Shown: positions 17,391-26,802, numbered from the stretch's first letter. The stretch: 64,000 nt of DNA from Poriferisodalis sp026713105 (GCA_965115995.1 OZ220472.1:1736001-1800000), one strand, 5' to 3'. The notes: generated from the letters alone by a model not told the origin. Program-made: numbers and translations.

Positions 17391-18647
17391 ATGGACTTCA
17401 CCATTCCCGCCGACATCTCGCAGCTGCTCGGTGACCTCGACACGTTCATCGACGACGTCATCAAGCCCATCGAGAACGAAGACGACAACATCCGCTTCTT
17501 CGATCACCGACGGGAGGACTCGCGCACCGACTGGGAGCGCGACGGTCTGCCCAATGCGGAATGGGAGTCTCTGCTGGTGCGCATGCGTAAGGAGGCCGAC
17601 AAGGCCGGGTTCCTACGCTGGCACCTGCCCGCGCGCTTCGGCGGCAGCGACGGCACCAACCTGGGGATGGCCATCATCCGCGAGCACCTGGCCCGCCGCG
17701 GCCTCGGCCTGCACAACGACCTGCAGAACGAGAGCTCGATCATCGGCAACTTCCCGACCGTGCTGATGATGGAGCGCTACGGCTCACCCGCCCAGCAGGA
17801 GTACTGGATCCCCAAAATGCTGGAAGGCCAGGCCCGCATCGGCTTCGGTCTGACCGAGCCGCTGCACGGCTCGGATGCCACCTGGATGGAAACCAACGCC
17901 GTGCGCGACGGCGACGAGTGGGTCATCAACGGCGAGAAGTACTGGAACACGGGCCTGCACCACGCCACACACGACTACATCTTCGCCCGCACCTCGGGGA
18001 ATCCCGGCGAGGGGCACGGCATCACGTGCTTCATCGTGCCGGTGGACTCGCCCGGATTTGGGGTCGAAGAGTTCATGTGGACGTTCAACATGCCCACCGA
18101 TCACGCCCATGTGCGTCTCACCGACGTGCGGGTCCACAACGACGACATCTTGGGCACCGAGGGCCGGGGACTGCAGACTGCGCAGCTGTTCGTGCACGAG
18201 AACCGAATCCGCCAGGCCGCCTCATCGGTGGGCGCAGGGCTGCACTGCATCGATGTGGCCGTCGGCTACGTGAAGAACCGCACTACCTTCGGCAAGCCGC
18301 TGGCGCAGAACCAAGCCATCCAGTTCCCGCTGGCCGAGCTCTACACAGAGGCAGAGATGATCCGGGCCCTCATCTGGAAGACCGCGTGGGAGATGGACGA
18401 GGGCGTCGACCACATGGAGATCACCGACAAGGTGGCCATGTGCAACTACCGCGGCAACCGGTTCTGCTGCGATGCGGCGGATCGGGCCATGCAGAGCTGC
18501 GGCGGCAACGGCTACGGACGCCGCATGCCCTTCGAGCACATCTACCGGCACCACCGCCGCTACCGGATCACCGAAGGCTCAGAAGAGATCCAGATCCGCA
18601 AGGTGGCCGGCAAGCTGTTCGGCTTCGCCGGAAGGGCGAAGGGCTAA
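17391..18647 (+). CDS. Acyl-CoA dehydrogenase
   Basis: A 418-residue acyl-CoA dehydrogenase family flavoenzyme. Signatures are RIGFGLTEPLHGSDATWM (substrate/FAD loop, about 147-164), VINGEKYWNTG, and the C-terminal CGGNGYGRRMPFEHIYR followed by YRITEGSEEIQIRKVAG. The ATG at 17391 begins MDFTIPADISQLL; the long upstream open frame is not family-like. Start-to-start it is divergent from the predicted selenoprotein gene, with 81 bp between. The stop TAA lies inside the first unit of a 27-bp tandem repeat array. The acyl substrate is not determined. Confidence 0.9.
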   Translation: MDFTIPADISQLLGDLDTFIDDVIKPIENEDDNIRFFDHRREDSRTDWERDGLPNAEWESLLVRMRKEADKAGFLRWHLPARFGGSDGTNLGMAIIREHLARRGLGLHNDLQNESSIIGNFPTVLMMERYGSPAQQEYWIPKMLEGQARIGFGLTEPLHGSDATWMETNAVRDGDEWVINGEKYWNTGLHHATHDYIFARTSGNPGEGHGITCFIVPVDSPGFGVEEFMWTFNMPTDHAHVRLTDVRVHNDDILGTEGRGLQTAQLFVHENRIRQAASSVGAGLHCIDVAVGYVKNRTTFGKPLAQNQAIQFPLAELYTEAEMIRALIWKTAWEMDEGVDHMEITDKVAMCNYRGNRFCCDAADRAMQSCGGNGYGRRMPFEHIYRHHRRYRITEGSEEIQIRKVAGKLFGFAGRAKG

Positions 18648-18755
18648 CACAGCGCCCAGCGGGCGAAGAGCTAACACAGCGCCGGAAGGGCGAAGGGCTA
18701 ACACAGTGCCCAGCGGGCAAAGAGCTAACACAGCGCCGGAAGGGCGCAGGGCTAG
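18643..18755. repeat. 27-bp tandem repeat array, four full copies plus partial ends
   Basis: The sequence gctaacacag recurs at 18643, 18670, 18697 and 18724, with a diverged start at 18751: an exact 27-bp period. Units alternate between two variants, one with gcgcccagcgggcg and one with gcgccggaagggcg, each a small inverted repeat. The array begins at the end of the acyl-CoA dehydrogenase gene (cgccggaagggcgaagg, inside the CDS) and fills the gap to the convergent MaoC gene. It may act as a string of terminator-like hairpins; it may also simply be slippage-derived. Confidence 0.85.
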
Positions 18756-18763
18756 CCCGCTGA

Positions 18764-19186
18764 TCAGTCGTCGAGGCGGGCGGTGGCCTGGCCGGTGAGG
18801 ACCGGGCGGTCGTCCTGGTTGGTGGTGGTGATGGTGAGGTCGGCCACTTTCTGCCCGTCCTCGTCACGGATCTCGGCGACCTCGGCCTTTGCGGTGAGCG
18901 TGTCACCGGGCCACACCTGGCTGGTGAACCGCACGCCGTAGTAGGTGAGGCGGCCGTCGCCGACGAAATTGGTGACCATGCGGCCGGTCATGCCCATGGT
19001 GAGCATTCCGTGTGCGAACACCGTCGGGTAGCCCGCCACCTCGGTAACGAACTTCTCATCGGTGTGGACCGGGTTGTAATCACCCGATGCCCCGGCGTAC
19101 TGGACGATCTGGGTACGGGTGAGGTCGTCGACGATCTCTTCGGAGTAGCTGTCGCCGACATTGAGCTGCGATGCGCTGAGTGCCAT
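18764..19186 (-). CDS. MaoC-like hydratase (HadB-like)
   Basis: A 140-residue single hot-dog domain of the (R)-specific hydratase family. The hydratase-2 motif is clear: YAGASGDYNPVHTDE (about 30-44), with the catalytic Asp and His, followed by VFAHGMLTMGM. It dehydrates or hydrates (3R)-hydroxyacyl thioesters. It lies directly downstream of a larger MaoC-like gene on the same strand, the arrangement of the heterodimeric HadA/HadB dehydratases of mycobacteria, in which only the HadB-type subunit carries the active site. The gap between the two genes is 51 bp. Confidence 0.87.
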   Translation of the reverse strand: MALSASQLNVGDSYSEEIVDDLTRTQIVQYAGASGDYNPVHTDEKFVTEVAGYPTVFAHGMLTMGMTGRMVTNFVGDGRLTYYGVRFTSQVWPGDTLTAKAEVAEIRDEDGQKVADLTITTTNQDDRPVLTGQATARLDD

Positions 19187-19237
19187 GTCTGTGTTCCTTT
19201 CTGGATGCTGGTCTGATTGGCGGGTTCCAGCGAACCG

Positions 19238-19777
19238 CTAGTTGTCGATGACCTTTTCGGTGACGACGCCGACGCCCTTGGCCGTGATGACCAGCTCGTC
19301 GTCCTCGTCGCGGTACTCGGTGACGGCCTCGGAGAATTTCAAGATGCCTGCCCGCTTGGACTGCTTCTCCCACCGCTCGCCGTCGTAGGTCACCGTGTGC
19401 AGCACGTCTCCGGGCTTCAGGTGCCGGTGATAGGTGAAGTGCTGCTCGGCGTGCAGACCGCCCGCAGCAGAGCCGGACTGCTTGTCGTCCTCGCGCTCGT
19501 CGGCGACGTCGTCGCCGTCGGCCTCGGACAGGTCGCGCACCAAGGTGCCGGAGGCCGTGCGGCCGCTGCCGAACCACTTCTTGTCAGGCTTGGGGCGCAG
19601 GAAATAGTCGGGGTCGAATTGCGCGCTCGACTGCGCAAACGTCGGCGGCGCAATGATCGAACCGACCTCAGTGCCCGCGGCGTAGGCGGCATCGCTGTAG
19701 ATCGGATTCGTGTCGCCGATGGACCTCGCGAACATCAGAATGTGCGAGGCCTCCACGGGAAATCGCTCGACTGCCAT
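19238..19777 (-). CDS. MaoC-like N-terminal dehydratase domain protein (HadA-like)
   Basis: A 179-residue hot-dog protein of the FAS1 dehydratase/MaoC N-terminal family. ILMFARSIGDTNPIYSD (positions 14-30) corresponds to the hydratase region but carries Tyr instead of the catalytic His, as in structural HadA-type subunits. APPTFAQS, HAEQHFTYHRHLKPGD and a C-terminal GVGVVTEKVI follow. The ATG at 19777 has AAGGAGGAG about 8 nt upstream, a strong start. It probably pairs with the next gene as a heterodimeric (3R)-hydroxyacyl dehydratase. An acidic insert EADGDDVADEREDD (about 105-118) is unusual. Confidence 0.83.
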   Translation of the reverse strand: MAVERFPVEASHILMFARSIGDTNPIYSDAAYAAGTEVGSIIAPPTFAQSSAQFDPDYFLRPKPDKKWFGSGRTASGTLVRDLSEADGDDVADEREDDKQSGSAAGGLHAEQHFTYHRHLKPGDVLHTVTYDGERWEKQSKRAGILKFSEAVTEYRDEDDELVITAKGVGVVTEKVIDN

Positions 19778-19864
19778 ATCCGGCTCCTCCTTGCGGCAGG
19801 TTGCGTCAGATTGCCGCCGGCACATGATGGCAGCCGCGCGCACAGCGCGCACGGCCGATGTCGT

Positions 19865-20695
19865 CTAGGCGAGTGCTTTGGCGAGTGCTGTCCGCACGGC
19901 GGCGGGATCCTCGTTCATCATCATGTGGCCGGCACCGGCGAGGTGGACGACATCGCAGTTGGTGAAGTCCGCTATCAGCGGTGCCGCCGCACGGGGCGGG
20001 GTCATCTTGTCTTCGCTGCCCACGATGACCGTCACCGGGCATCCCACTCGTGCGGCAACGTCTCCGGCCTCATATGCGGCACACGCTGACAGGTCGGCAT
20101 GGATCACACCGTCGTCGGCGCGCTCCAGCAAGGCAACCCCGCCGCCGACCATCCACAGCCCCGGCGTGGGGTTGGTGGCGACATGCGCCCGGCTGCCGTG
20201 ACCCCATGCGGTCATCAGCTCCGGTGCCAGAAGCTCGTTCTTTTCCGCGGCGCCCAGGAGTGCCGGATGCACCGGCATTGCCGCTGCGGTGCCCATCAGG
20301 ACCAGCCGGGCAATCCTGCCCTGATCGGCCGCGGCGGCTTCGGTGCAGATGAGCGACCCCATCGAATGGCCTACCAGCCGAACGTCGTCGCAACTGAATC
20401 GCTCGCACACAGCGGTGACGGCGTCGCCGAGCCAGCCGGACATCTCGGCGACCGAGCCCAGCGGCTCGCCGTCGCTGTTGCCGTGGCCTGGCAAGTCCAG
20501 CGCCAGCGGTGTGTACCCGTGGTGGGCGAGCCAGCGAGTCTGGAGCTGCCACACCGTGCGATTCATGCCGGCGCCGTGCACGAGCAGCAACACCGGCGCG
20601 TCGGCCGCCGACGTCGCATCGGGGACCACTCCCCCAGTGGCCACGCCGACGGCTTGGCCGCGGACCTCGAGTGAGAATGCCTCGGTTGGGGTCAT
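19865..20695 (-). CDS. Alpha/beta hydrolase
   Basis: A 276-residue alpha/beta hydrolase. LLVHGAGMNRTVWQLQ (about 37-52) is the oxyanion region, LVGHSMGSLI holds the nucleophile Ser near 107, GSEDKMTPP provides the Asp and GAGHMMMNED the His. All triad elements are in place. It starts 3 bp after the stop of the MetY gene on the same strand, so the two are likely co-transcribed. The substrate is unknown; a role as a generic ester or lactone hydrolase is possible. Confidence 0.86.
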   Translation of the reverse strand: MTPTEAFSLEVRGQAVGVATGGVVPDATSAADAPVLLLVHGAGMNRTVWQLQTRWLAHHGYTPLALDLPGHGNSDGEPLGSVAEMSGWLGDAVTAVCERFSCDDVRLVGHSMGSLICTEAAAADQGRIARLVLMGTAAAMPVHPALLGAAEKNELLAPELMTAWGHGSRAHVATNPTPGLWMVGGGVALLERADDGVIHADLSACAAYEAGDVAARVGCPVTVIVGSEDKMTPPRAAAPLIADFTNCDVVHLAGAGHMMMNEDPAAVRTALAKALA

Positions 20696-20698
20696 GGC

Positions 20699-21994
20699 TC
20701 AGCCCTTCTGGGATGCCCGCAGGGCGCGGGACAGGTCCGAGATGATGTCGCCCGGGTGCTCGAGGCCGACCGACAGCCGCACCAGGTCCTCACCGACGCC
20801 GGCAGCGGCGAGGTCTTCAGCGCTCATCTGCTGGTGGGTCGTGCTGGCGGGGTGGATCACCAACGTCTTGGCATCGCCGACGTTCGCGAGGTGCGACGCC
20901 AGACGCACTCCCTCGATGAACCGCCGCCCGGCTTCGCGGCCGCCTTCGACGCCGAAGCTCAGGATCGCCCCGGCGCCCCTGGGCAGCAGGCGCTTGGCCA
21001 GCTCGTGGTCGGGGTGCGTGGGCACGGAGGGGTGACTGACCCAGCTCACCGCGTCGTGGCTGGTGAGGAATTCGATCACCGCTTCGGTGTTGGCGACGTG
21101 GCGATCCATCCGCAGGGGCAGGGTTTCCAGTCCCTGCAAGAGGTAGAAGGCCGTGGCGGGGCTCATCGCGGCGCCGAAATCGCGCAAGCCCTCTGCTCGG
21201 GCTCGCATCGACAGTGCCTGGGGCCCGTACTCGTCGGTGAAGGCGATCCCGTGATACCCCGCGTAGGGCTCGCTGAGCGTTGGGAACTTGCCCGAGGCGG
21301 CCCAGTCGAAGCGTCCGCCGTCAACCACGACGCCGCCGATAGCGACGCCGTGACCGCCCATGAACTTCGTGGCGCTGTGCATCACGATGTCAGCGCCCAA
21401 CTCGATCGGTCGCATCAGGTGCGGGGTGGTGAATGTTGCGTCGAGCATCAATGGCAGGTCGGCCTCGTGGGCAACGGCGGCTACAGCCGGTACGTCGAGC
21501 ACCTCGATGTTGGGATTTCCCAGCGTCTCGCCGAACAGCACCTTGGTGTTGGGCCCGATGGCGTTGCGCCACGCGTCGAGGTCACGGGGGTCCACAAACG
21601 TCGTGGTGATGCCAAAACGGGGCAGCGTCAGGCTCAAGATGTTGTGAGTGCCGCCGTAGATGTTGCGGCTGGCGACGATGTGGTCGCCCGCAGATGCGAT
21701 CGTGGCACACGCCAGGTGGAACGCCGCCATGCCACTGGCGGTGCAGACCGCGCCGACGCCGCCTTCGAGCGCAGCGATGCGCTCTTCCAGCACCGAGACC
21801 GTCGGGTTGGAGATGCGGCTGTAGATATGGCCGGGGATCTCCAGGTTGAACAGGCTGGCCGCCTGTTCGGTGTCGGTGAAGCTGAACGACGTCGTCTGGT
21901 AGATCGGCACGGCCCGGGCGCCGGTGGTGGGGTCGGGCCGCTGACCGGCGTGCAGCGCCAGCGTGTCGAAGTGCAGGAAGTCCGGCTCGACCAT
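20699..21994 (-). CDS. metY: O-acetylhomoserine aminocarboxypropyltransferase / sulfhydrylase
   Basis: A 431-residue PLP enzyme of the Cys/Met metabolism family. PIYQTTSFSF near residue 30, YSRISNPT (58-65), and the PLP lysine in HSATKFMGGHG (Lys210) are the key features, with GGVGAVCTASGMAA for phosphate binding. The length (about 430) and the ALHAGQRPDPTTGARAVPIY start fit MetY rather than the shorter MetB/MetC. It makes homocysteine from O-acetylhomoserine and sulfide. It is followed closely by an alpha/beta hydrolase; in many bacteria the partner is MetX, but that neighbour is shorter than typical MetX and I do not claim it. Confidence 0.88.
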   Translation of the reverse strand: MVEPDFLHFDTLALHAGQRPDPTTGARAVPIYQTTSFSFTDTEQAASLFNLEIPGHIYSRISNPTVSVLEERIAALEGGVGAVCTASGMAAFHLACATIASAGDHIVASRNIYGGTHNILSLTLPRFGITTTFVDPRDLDAWRNAIGPNTKVLFGETLGNPNIEVLDVPAVAAVAHEADLPLMLDATFTTPHLMRPIELGADIVMHSATKFMGGHGVAIGGVVVDGGRFDWAASGKFPTLSEPYAGYHGIAFTDEYGPQALSMRARAEGLRDFGAAMSPATAFYLLQGLETLPLRMDRHVANTEAVIEFLTSHDAVSWVSHPSVPTHPDHELAKRLLPRGAGAILSFGVEGGREAGRRFIEGVRLASHLANVGDAKTLVIHPASTTHQQMSAEDLAAAGVGEDLVRLSVGLEHPGDIISDLSRALRASQKG

Positions 21995-22097
21995 GGGTGC
22001 CTCCAGGGGCGTGTGCGAGAACTCAAGTATTCAGCACGCGGGCGGCCCTGCCACCCGGCGCAGCGCGACGGCGTACCTGAGCCCTCCAGCCGTCAGG

Positions 22098-24449
22098 TCA
22101 GCTCGCGGCGGCGTTGACTGCTTCCCAGACACGCTGGGGCGAGACCGGGATGTCGATGTGGGTCACGCCGAGGTGCGCAACGGCATCGATGACGGCGTTC
22201 TGCACAGCGGGCGGGGCCGCAATGGCACCGTTCTCACCGATGCCGCGGGCGCCCAGCTCGTTGCGGTCGGTAGGGGTGCCGAGCCGGGCCGTGTCGATTC
22301 CCGGCACGTCTGGGGCTGCGGGGATCAAGTAGTCCACGAACGAGGTCGTGCGAGGCGTGCCGTCAGCGTCCCATTGGGCGAGCTCCATGAGCGCCTGGGA
22401 GATGCCCGCGACGGCTCCCCCGTGCTGCTGGCCCTCGACCGAGGTCTCGTGGAGCATCCGCCCGCAGTCGTCGACCGCTGCAAATGCGAGCACACGGACG
22501 CGGCCGGTCTCCGCGTCGACCTCCACGGCAGCGGCGTGAGTGCCATAGGGGTGAGTCGGTCCGCTTCGCCGCTCAGTGGCGGTCACGCTGATGCCATCGG
22601 GTGCGGCCGTCGCGATGTCGGTCCAGTTGGCCAACCGGGACGGCACGCCGGCCACATGCGCTCCGTCGGGTGTGACCTCTATGTCGTCTGGGCTGGCTTC
22701 GAGCAATTCGGCCGCGACCTCGCAGATGCGGGCGCGCAATTCGGTCGCAGCTTCGGCGATCTGGCTGCCCAAGACGAACGATGTGCGTGAGCCGCCCGTG
22801 ACGCCGCCCGAGGTGGATGTGGCGGAATCGGCATCGTTGACCCTCACCGCATCGGTGGCGACCCCAACCCTGGCGCTCGTAATCTGCGCCCACAGGCTGT
22901 GGTGGCCCTGGCCATGGCCGTGGCTGCCGCAGGTCACCAGCACGCTGCCGTCGGCGCCCAGCTCCAGCGAGGCGTAGTCGGGATCATCTCCGCTGCCCGA
23001 TGTCTGGCTGTAACAGCCGTATCCGACGCCGATCAGACTGGTCCGGTCGCCGCCGGCGCGGCGTTCCGAAGCGAGCGACCGCCAGCGCTTCGCGTCGATG
23101 AGGTCCTGGGCAGCCTGTAATGCCCCGTGCGGATCGCCGCTGTCGAGCGTGATGCCGGTGCCGGTGTCATACGGCAGCTCGCTGGCACTCAGCAGGTTGC
23201 GCCGACGCACATCGGCCGGGTCGAGGCCGAGCTTGCGGGCGCCGGCGTCGATGGCCCGTTCGAGCGCAGCGTTCACCTCGGGCTGGCCGGCGCCACGGTA
23301 GGCGCCGGTCGGCGGCGCATTGGTGACCGCTGACCCGATGCGGTAGCGCAGCCGCGGCACCCGGTACAGGCCGGTGCTCTGGCGGTAGCTGGCCGCGGTC
23401 AGCATCGGCGCCATGTGGGGGTAGGCGCCTGCGTCGCACCACATCACGACATCGATCCCGATGATGCGGCCGTCGGCGTCGAAGCCCATGCGGATGCGGT
23501 GCCGCTGACCGCGCCCGTAGGGCATCGAGATGAACTGCTCCTGGCGGCTTTCCACCCAGCGCACGGGGCGGTCCAGCAGCTGGGCGGCCCGTGCCACGAC
23601 GAAGAACTCCGGCATGGGGTCGCCGCGGCCGCCGAAGCCGCCGCCGACATGGGGCTCTCGGACCCGTACGGCGGTCACCGGGATGCCCAGCATGCGGCGG
23701 TACAGGTACGGGGCGCTGTGCACGCCCTGGCCGGTGCTCCAGATGTCGAGTTCGCAATCGGGTGATGCTCCGTCGGCCAGCGGTGTCCCACGCATCATTT
23801 CGAACGGAGTCGCCACGATGGCGCACGGCTCGATCGGCACCGAGCTGATGCGGCCGTTCTCGCACACCAGCTCGACCACGCAGTGCGCTCCCGCACAGGG
23901 ATCCTCGCCGGTCTCGGCCGGCGGCGCTGCGGGATCGTCAAGCTCGGTGGGCGCTGACAGGAACCCCCCGCTGTCAGGCGGGTCCAGCGGGTGCACCACA
24001 TTGGTGCCGGCATCGGGGTAGAGCAGCACGTCGTCGGCCGCAGCCAGCTCGACGTCGATGACCGCCGGCAGCTCATCGATGTCGACGACGACGAGTTCTG
24101 CAGCGTCAAGGGCACTGGCCGGCGACTCGGCCAGAACCACCGCTACCGGTTCGCCGACGAACCGGACTCGTCCCTGCGCCAGCAGCGGTCGCGCCATCTG
24201 ACCGCCCATCGTGGTGGCGCGGTAATACTCGAGCGGCTCCAGCCCGAGTCCCGCCGCTTCGAAGACGGCAACCACGCCAGCAGCCTGTTCGGCCTCGCGC
24301 ATATAAACGCTGCGCAACTCGCCGTGGGCCGCCGTCGAGCGCACGAACGCAGCGTGCAGGCAGCCGTCTGGCAGCGGCAAGTCGGCGGTGAAGCGAGCCG
24401 TCCCGCGCAGCATCGGAACATCCTCGGACGCGAGTCGAGCGGTCGCCAT
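22098..24449 (-). CDS. Xanthine dehydrogenase/CO dehydrogenase family molybdopterin-binding large subunit
   Basis: A 783-residue molybdenum-hydroxylase large subunit. It opens with the alpha/beta hammerhead (LPLPDGCLHAAFVRS), then the MoCo-binding domains: EPHVGGGFGGRGDPMPEF, PTGAYRGAGQPEVN near 380, GSHGHGQGHHSLW, and the C-terminal GARGIGENG with the catalytic Glu near 737. Enzymes of this family hydroxylate aromatic heterocycles, aldehydes or CO. The FAD and 2Fe-2S subunits normally encoded next to it are absent: the neighbours are metY and a CoA-transferase. It is an orphan subunit whose partners must lie elsewhere. Confidence 0.88.
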   Translation of the reverse strand: MATARLASEDVPMLRGTARFTADLPLPDGCLHAAFVRSTAAHGELRSVYMREAEQAAGVVAVFEAAGLGLEPLEYYRATTMGGQMARPLLAQGRVRFVGEPVAVVLAESPASALDAAELVVVDIDELPAVIDVELAAADDVLLYPDAGTNVVHPLDPPDSGGFLSAPTELDDPAAPPAETGEDPCAGAHCVVELVCENGRISSVPIEPCAIVATPFEMMRGTPLADGASPDCELDIWSTGQGVHSAPYLYRRMLGIPVTAVRVREPHVGGGFGGRGDPMPEFFVVARAAQLLDRPVRWVESRQEQFISMPYGRGQRHRIRMGFDADGRIIGIDVVMWCDAGAYPHMAPMLTAASYRQSTGLYRVPRLRYRIGSAVTNAPPTGAYRGAGQPEVNAALERAIDAGARKLGLDPADVRRRNLLSASELPYDTGTGITLDSGDPHGALQAAQDLIDAKRWRSLASERRAGGDRTSLIGVGYGCYSQTSGSGDDPDYASLELGADGSVLVTCGSHGHGQGHHSLWAQITSARVGVATDAVRVNDADSATSTSGGVTGGSRTSFVLGSQIAEAATELRARICEVAAELLEASPDDIEVTPDGAHVAGVPSRLANWTDIATAAPDGISVTATERRSGPTHPYGTHAAAVEVDAETGRVRVLAFAAVDDCGRMLHETSVEGQQHGGAVAGISQALMELAQWDADGTPRTTSFVDYLIPAAPDVPGIDTARLGTPTDRNELGARGIGENGAIAAPPAVQNAVIDAVAHLGVTHIDIPVSPQRVWEAVNAAAS

Positions 24450-24500
24450 GCCGTCACCGTAGTGACGTTGTTTGCGCGATACGAGCCGGAATCGGTGGTC

Positions 24501-26747
24501 TCAATCGGCCGCTGCGGGCTGCGTGGCAGCACTCTGGCGTGCGGTGAGCTCGGCGTCGATCTCGCCATGATGCTCGTCGAGAAACGGGGCGCGGCGCATC
24601 GTCACGCCGATGCCGCCGATGAGGGAGCCGAGCTGGGTCATCGGGCCCCATTCGGTTTCGCCGAACTCGACGACGTGACTGTTCTCGATTGCAACCTGAG
24701 ACCCGACGAAGCCCCGCCGCTCGACCGGCAGGTCGCTGGTGCCCTCGGGCGTCGTCTGATGCCAGACCCACTCGGGGCCGTCGGCACCCGGTATCTCGAC
24801 GTAGGTGCGGTCGGCTCCGGCGCCCCGGTAGTCCATGCCGCCCGTCTCAGCTTCCGGCCGCCCGGGGTACTGCACGAACTCGGCTGCTTGGGCCGCCATG
24901 ACGGTCTGGGTGAGCGAGGTGCGCACGGTGCGGCCCTCACCGTCGCCGAGCCGACGGTATAGCGAGCACAGCACGCCGAACGCAGCGATCATCGGGGTCG
25001 CGGCGTCATGTACCGGCACGGTCAGGAACACCGGCTCTTCATCGCCGCCTTGCGCCGTCATGATCCCGCCGAGAGCCTGCAGCAGCGGGTCGAAAGCGGG
25101 CACCTCTGCCATGGCCTCGTCACGGCCGTAACCAGGGCTCTTCACCAGCACGGCATCGGGGCGTATGCGGCGCAGATCCTCATCGGAGACACCGAGACGT
25201 GCGGCAACGCGGGGGCGGAAGTTCTCCACGATGAGGTCGGCGTCGGCGACGAGCTGCGCCATGACCGCGTGGTCGGCGGTGTCCTTGAGGTTGAGACAGA
25301 TCGAGCGCTTGGATTGGTTCCAGCCGTTGAAGTACGGGCCGAGCACACGGAATGGGTCCCCGCCCGGCTGCTCGATCTTGGTGACCTCGGCACCGAGCAT
25401 CGCCAGATGGCGGGTGATGACCGGGCCGGCGATGAACGAACTGAGGTCGACTGCATTCACTCCTCGCAGCGGCGCCTCGCCGCCTGCGGCCGAGGCAGGT
25501 GCCGTCTGTGCGGGCCACGCACCCTCGTCAATCTCAGCTTGGACGTCTCGAGTGTGCTCCCCCAGCCGTGGCGCCGGGCGCAGCTCGACCTCGTCGCAGC
25601 CGTCGATCCACATCGGTTGCGCCGGTGTGCGCACGGCCCCGAGTTCGGGGTGCGCCACAGTGGTCACGAGCCCGTTGGCGGCTGCGAGCGGTGAGGCGAT
25701 GAACTCCTCGCGCGTCTGGGCCGGCTGGCACGGGACGTCGTGGGCGCTGAAGATCTCGAGCCAGTCATCGAGTGGGCGGGCAGCGAAGGCATCCTCCAGG
25801 ATGGGCGTGATCTCCGCCAGCGGCTCAAGGTCGAGCAGTCCCCACGGCGGGTTGGGGAAGCGCTCATCTTCGAGCAGATCCTCCCGGCCGATGGCGCGCA
25901 GCATTGCCACGTAGAAGGGATACGTGCCGCAGGCGACGAACATCCAGCGGTCGTCGGCGGCCCGGAACAGCCGGTACACCGGAAGCCGGCCGGCCGAGCC
26001 CAGCGGGCACGAACCGTCACGGTCGAGGCCGGCCATCTCGGGCACCTCAAAGTCGCCGATCTGCATGGCGCCCGAGCCGGACACTTCCGAGACGGTGTAG
26101 ACGGGCGCTGCGCCGTGCGCCCGGCGGGCGTACAGGCCTGCTGCAGCAGCCATCGCCCCCAGCATCCCGGCCCCGTAGGAGGCGAGCGGCACCACCAGCT
26201 CGACAGGACCTTCGGAGTAGCTGATCTGGTTCCAGCCGATGCCCGTGACCGCAGCAACCTGCGACGGTGTACCGGCACGGGTCGCGTAGGGCCCCGCGTC
26301 TCCCCACGTCGGGCACGAGATGATCACCGCGTCCGGTGAAATCGCCCGCACCGCAGATGCTGTCGGCCCGTCAGGAGCGAAGACAACATCGGCGCCGACG
26401 AGCAATTCGCTGAGCATCGGCGTCTCAAGCGTGGTAGCGCCCGGGCGCAGGATGCCGGGCAGTGACGCCGGCGGGCCGGTGATGCCGACCGGCAGTGGTG
26501 CCCGCTCCCACTCGACGCCGTCGAGCACCACAGAGCGCTTGTTGCGGCTCACGGCCTGGAAGCCTGGGTCGCTGCGGTAAGGATCGCCGCTAGGCGGCTC
26601 GACCTTGACGATGTCGGCACCCTGATCGGCGAGGAACCGTGCCGCGTACGGGCCGGCGATGCCGGTCGTCAACTCGACCACCCGCACCCCGTCGAAACAC
26701 CTCACCGGTGCGTCGCTGCTGGGAGGGGCACCATCGGCGCTGCTCAC
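24501..26747 (-). CDS. Tandem-domain CaiB/BaiF family CoA-transferase
   Basis: About 748 residues carrying two CoA-transferase family III domains fused head to tail. Domain 1 starts FDGVRVVELTTGIAGPYAAR; domain 2 starts LRGVNAVDLSSFIAGPVITR at about residue 420 and contains NWNQSKRSICLNLKD-like sequence (GWNQSKRSICLNL) and PAFDPLLQALGG with the Asp expected to form the acyl-enzyme. Members move CoA between carboxylic acids. Single-domain enzymes normally form interlocked homodimers, so a fused pair may be an intramolecular dimer. The start is uncertain: GTG at 26747 is used, only 55 bp from the divergent aldolase gene. Confidence 0.85.
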   Translation of the reverse strand: MSSADGAPPSSDAPVRCFDGVRVVELTTGIAGPYAARFLADQGADIVKVEPPSGDPYRSDPGFQAVSRNKRSVVLDGVEWERAPLPVGITGPPASLPGILRPGATTLETPMLSELLVGADVVFAPDGPTASAVRAISPDAVIISCPTWGDAGPYATRAGTPSQVAAVTGIGWNQISYSEGPVELVVPLASYGAGMLGAMAAAAGLYARRAHGAAPVYTVSEVSGSGAMQIGDFEVPEMAGLDRDGSCPLGSAGRLPVYRLFRAADDRWMFVACGTYPFYVAMLRAIGREDLLEDERFPNPPWGLLDLEPLAEITPILEDAFAARPLDDWLEIFSAHDVPCQPAQTREEFIASPLAAANGLVTTVAHPELGAVRTPAQPMWIDGCDEVELRPAPRLGEHTRDVQAEIDEGAWPAQTAPASAAGGEAPLRGVNAVDLSSFIAGPVITRHLAMLGAEVTKIEQPGGDPFRVLGPYFNGWNQSKRSICLNLKDTADHAVMAQLVADADLIVENFRPRVAARLGVSDEDLRRIRPDAVLVKSPGYGRDEAMAEVPAFDPLLQALGGIMTAQGGDEEPVFLTVPVHDAATPMIAAFGVLCSLYRRLGDGEGRTVRTSLTQTVMAAQAAEFVQYPGRPEAETGGMDYRGAGADRTYVEIPGADGPEWVWHQTTPEGTSDLPVERRGFVGSQVAIENSHVVEFGETEWGPMTQLGSLIGGIGVTMRRAPFLDEHHGEIDAELTARQSAATQPAAAD

Positions 26748-26802
26748 CGGGATGACTGTAGAGGGAGGGGCACTCAGGCCGCTGCGGCCTGTGCGTTCTA
26801 CG

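Noticed and set aside
18643..18763. CRISPR array
   Set aside because: The 27-bp repeats are directly adjacent with no unique spacers, and no cas genes occur.
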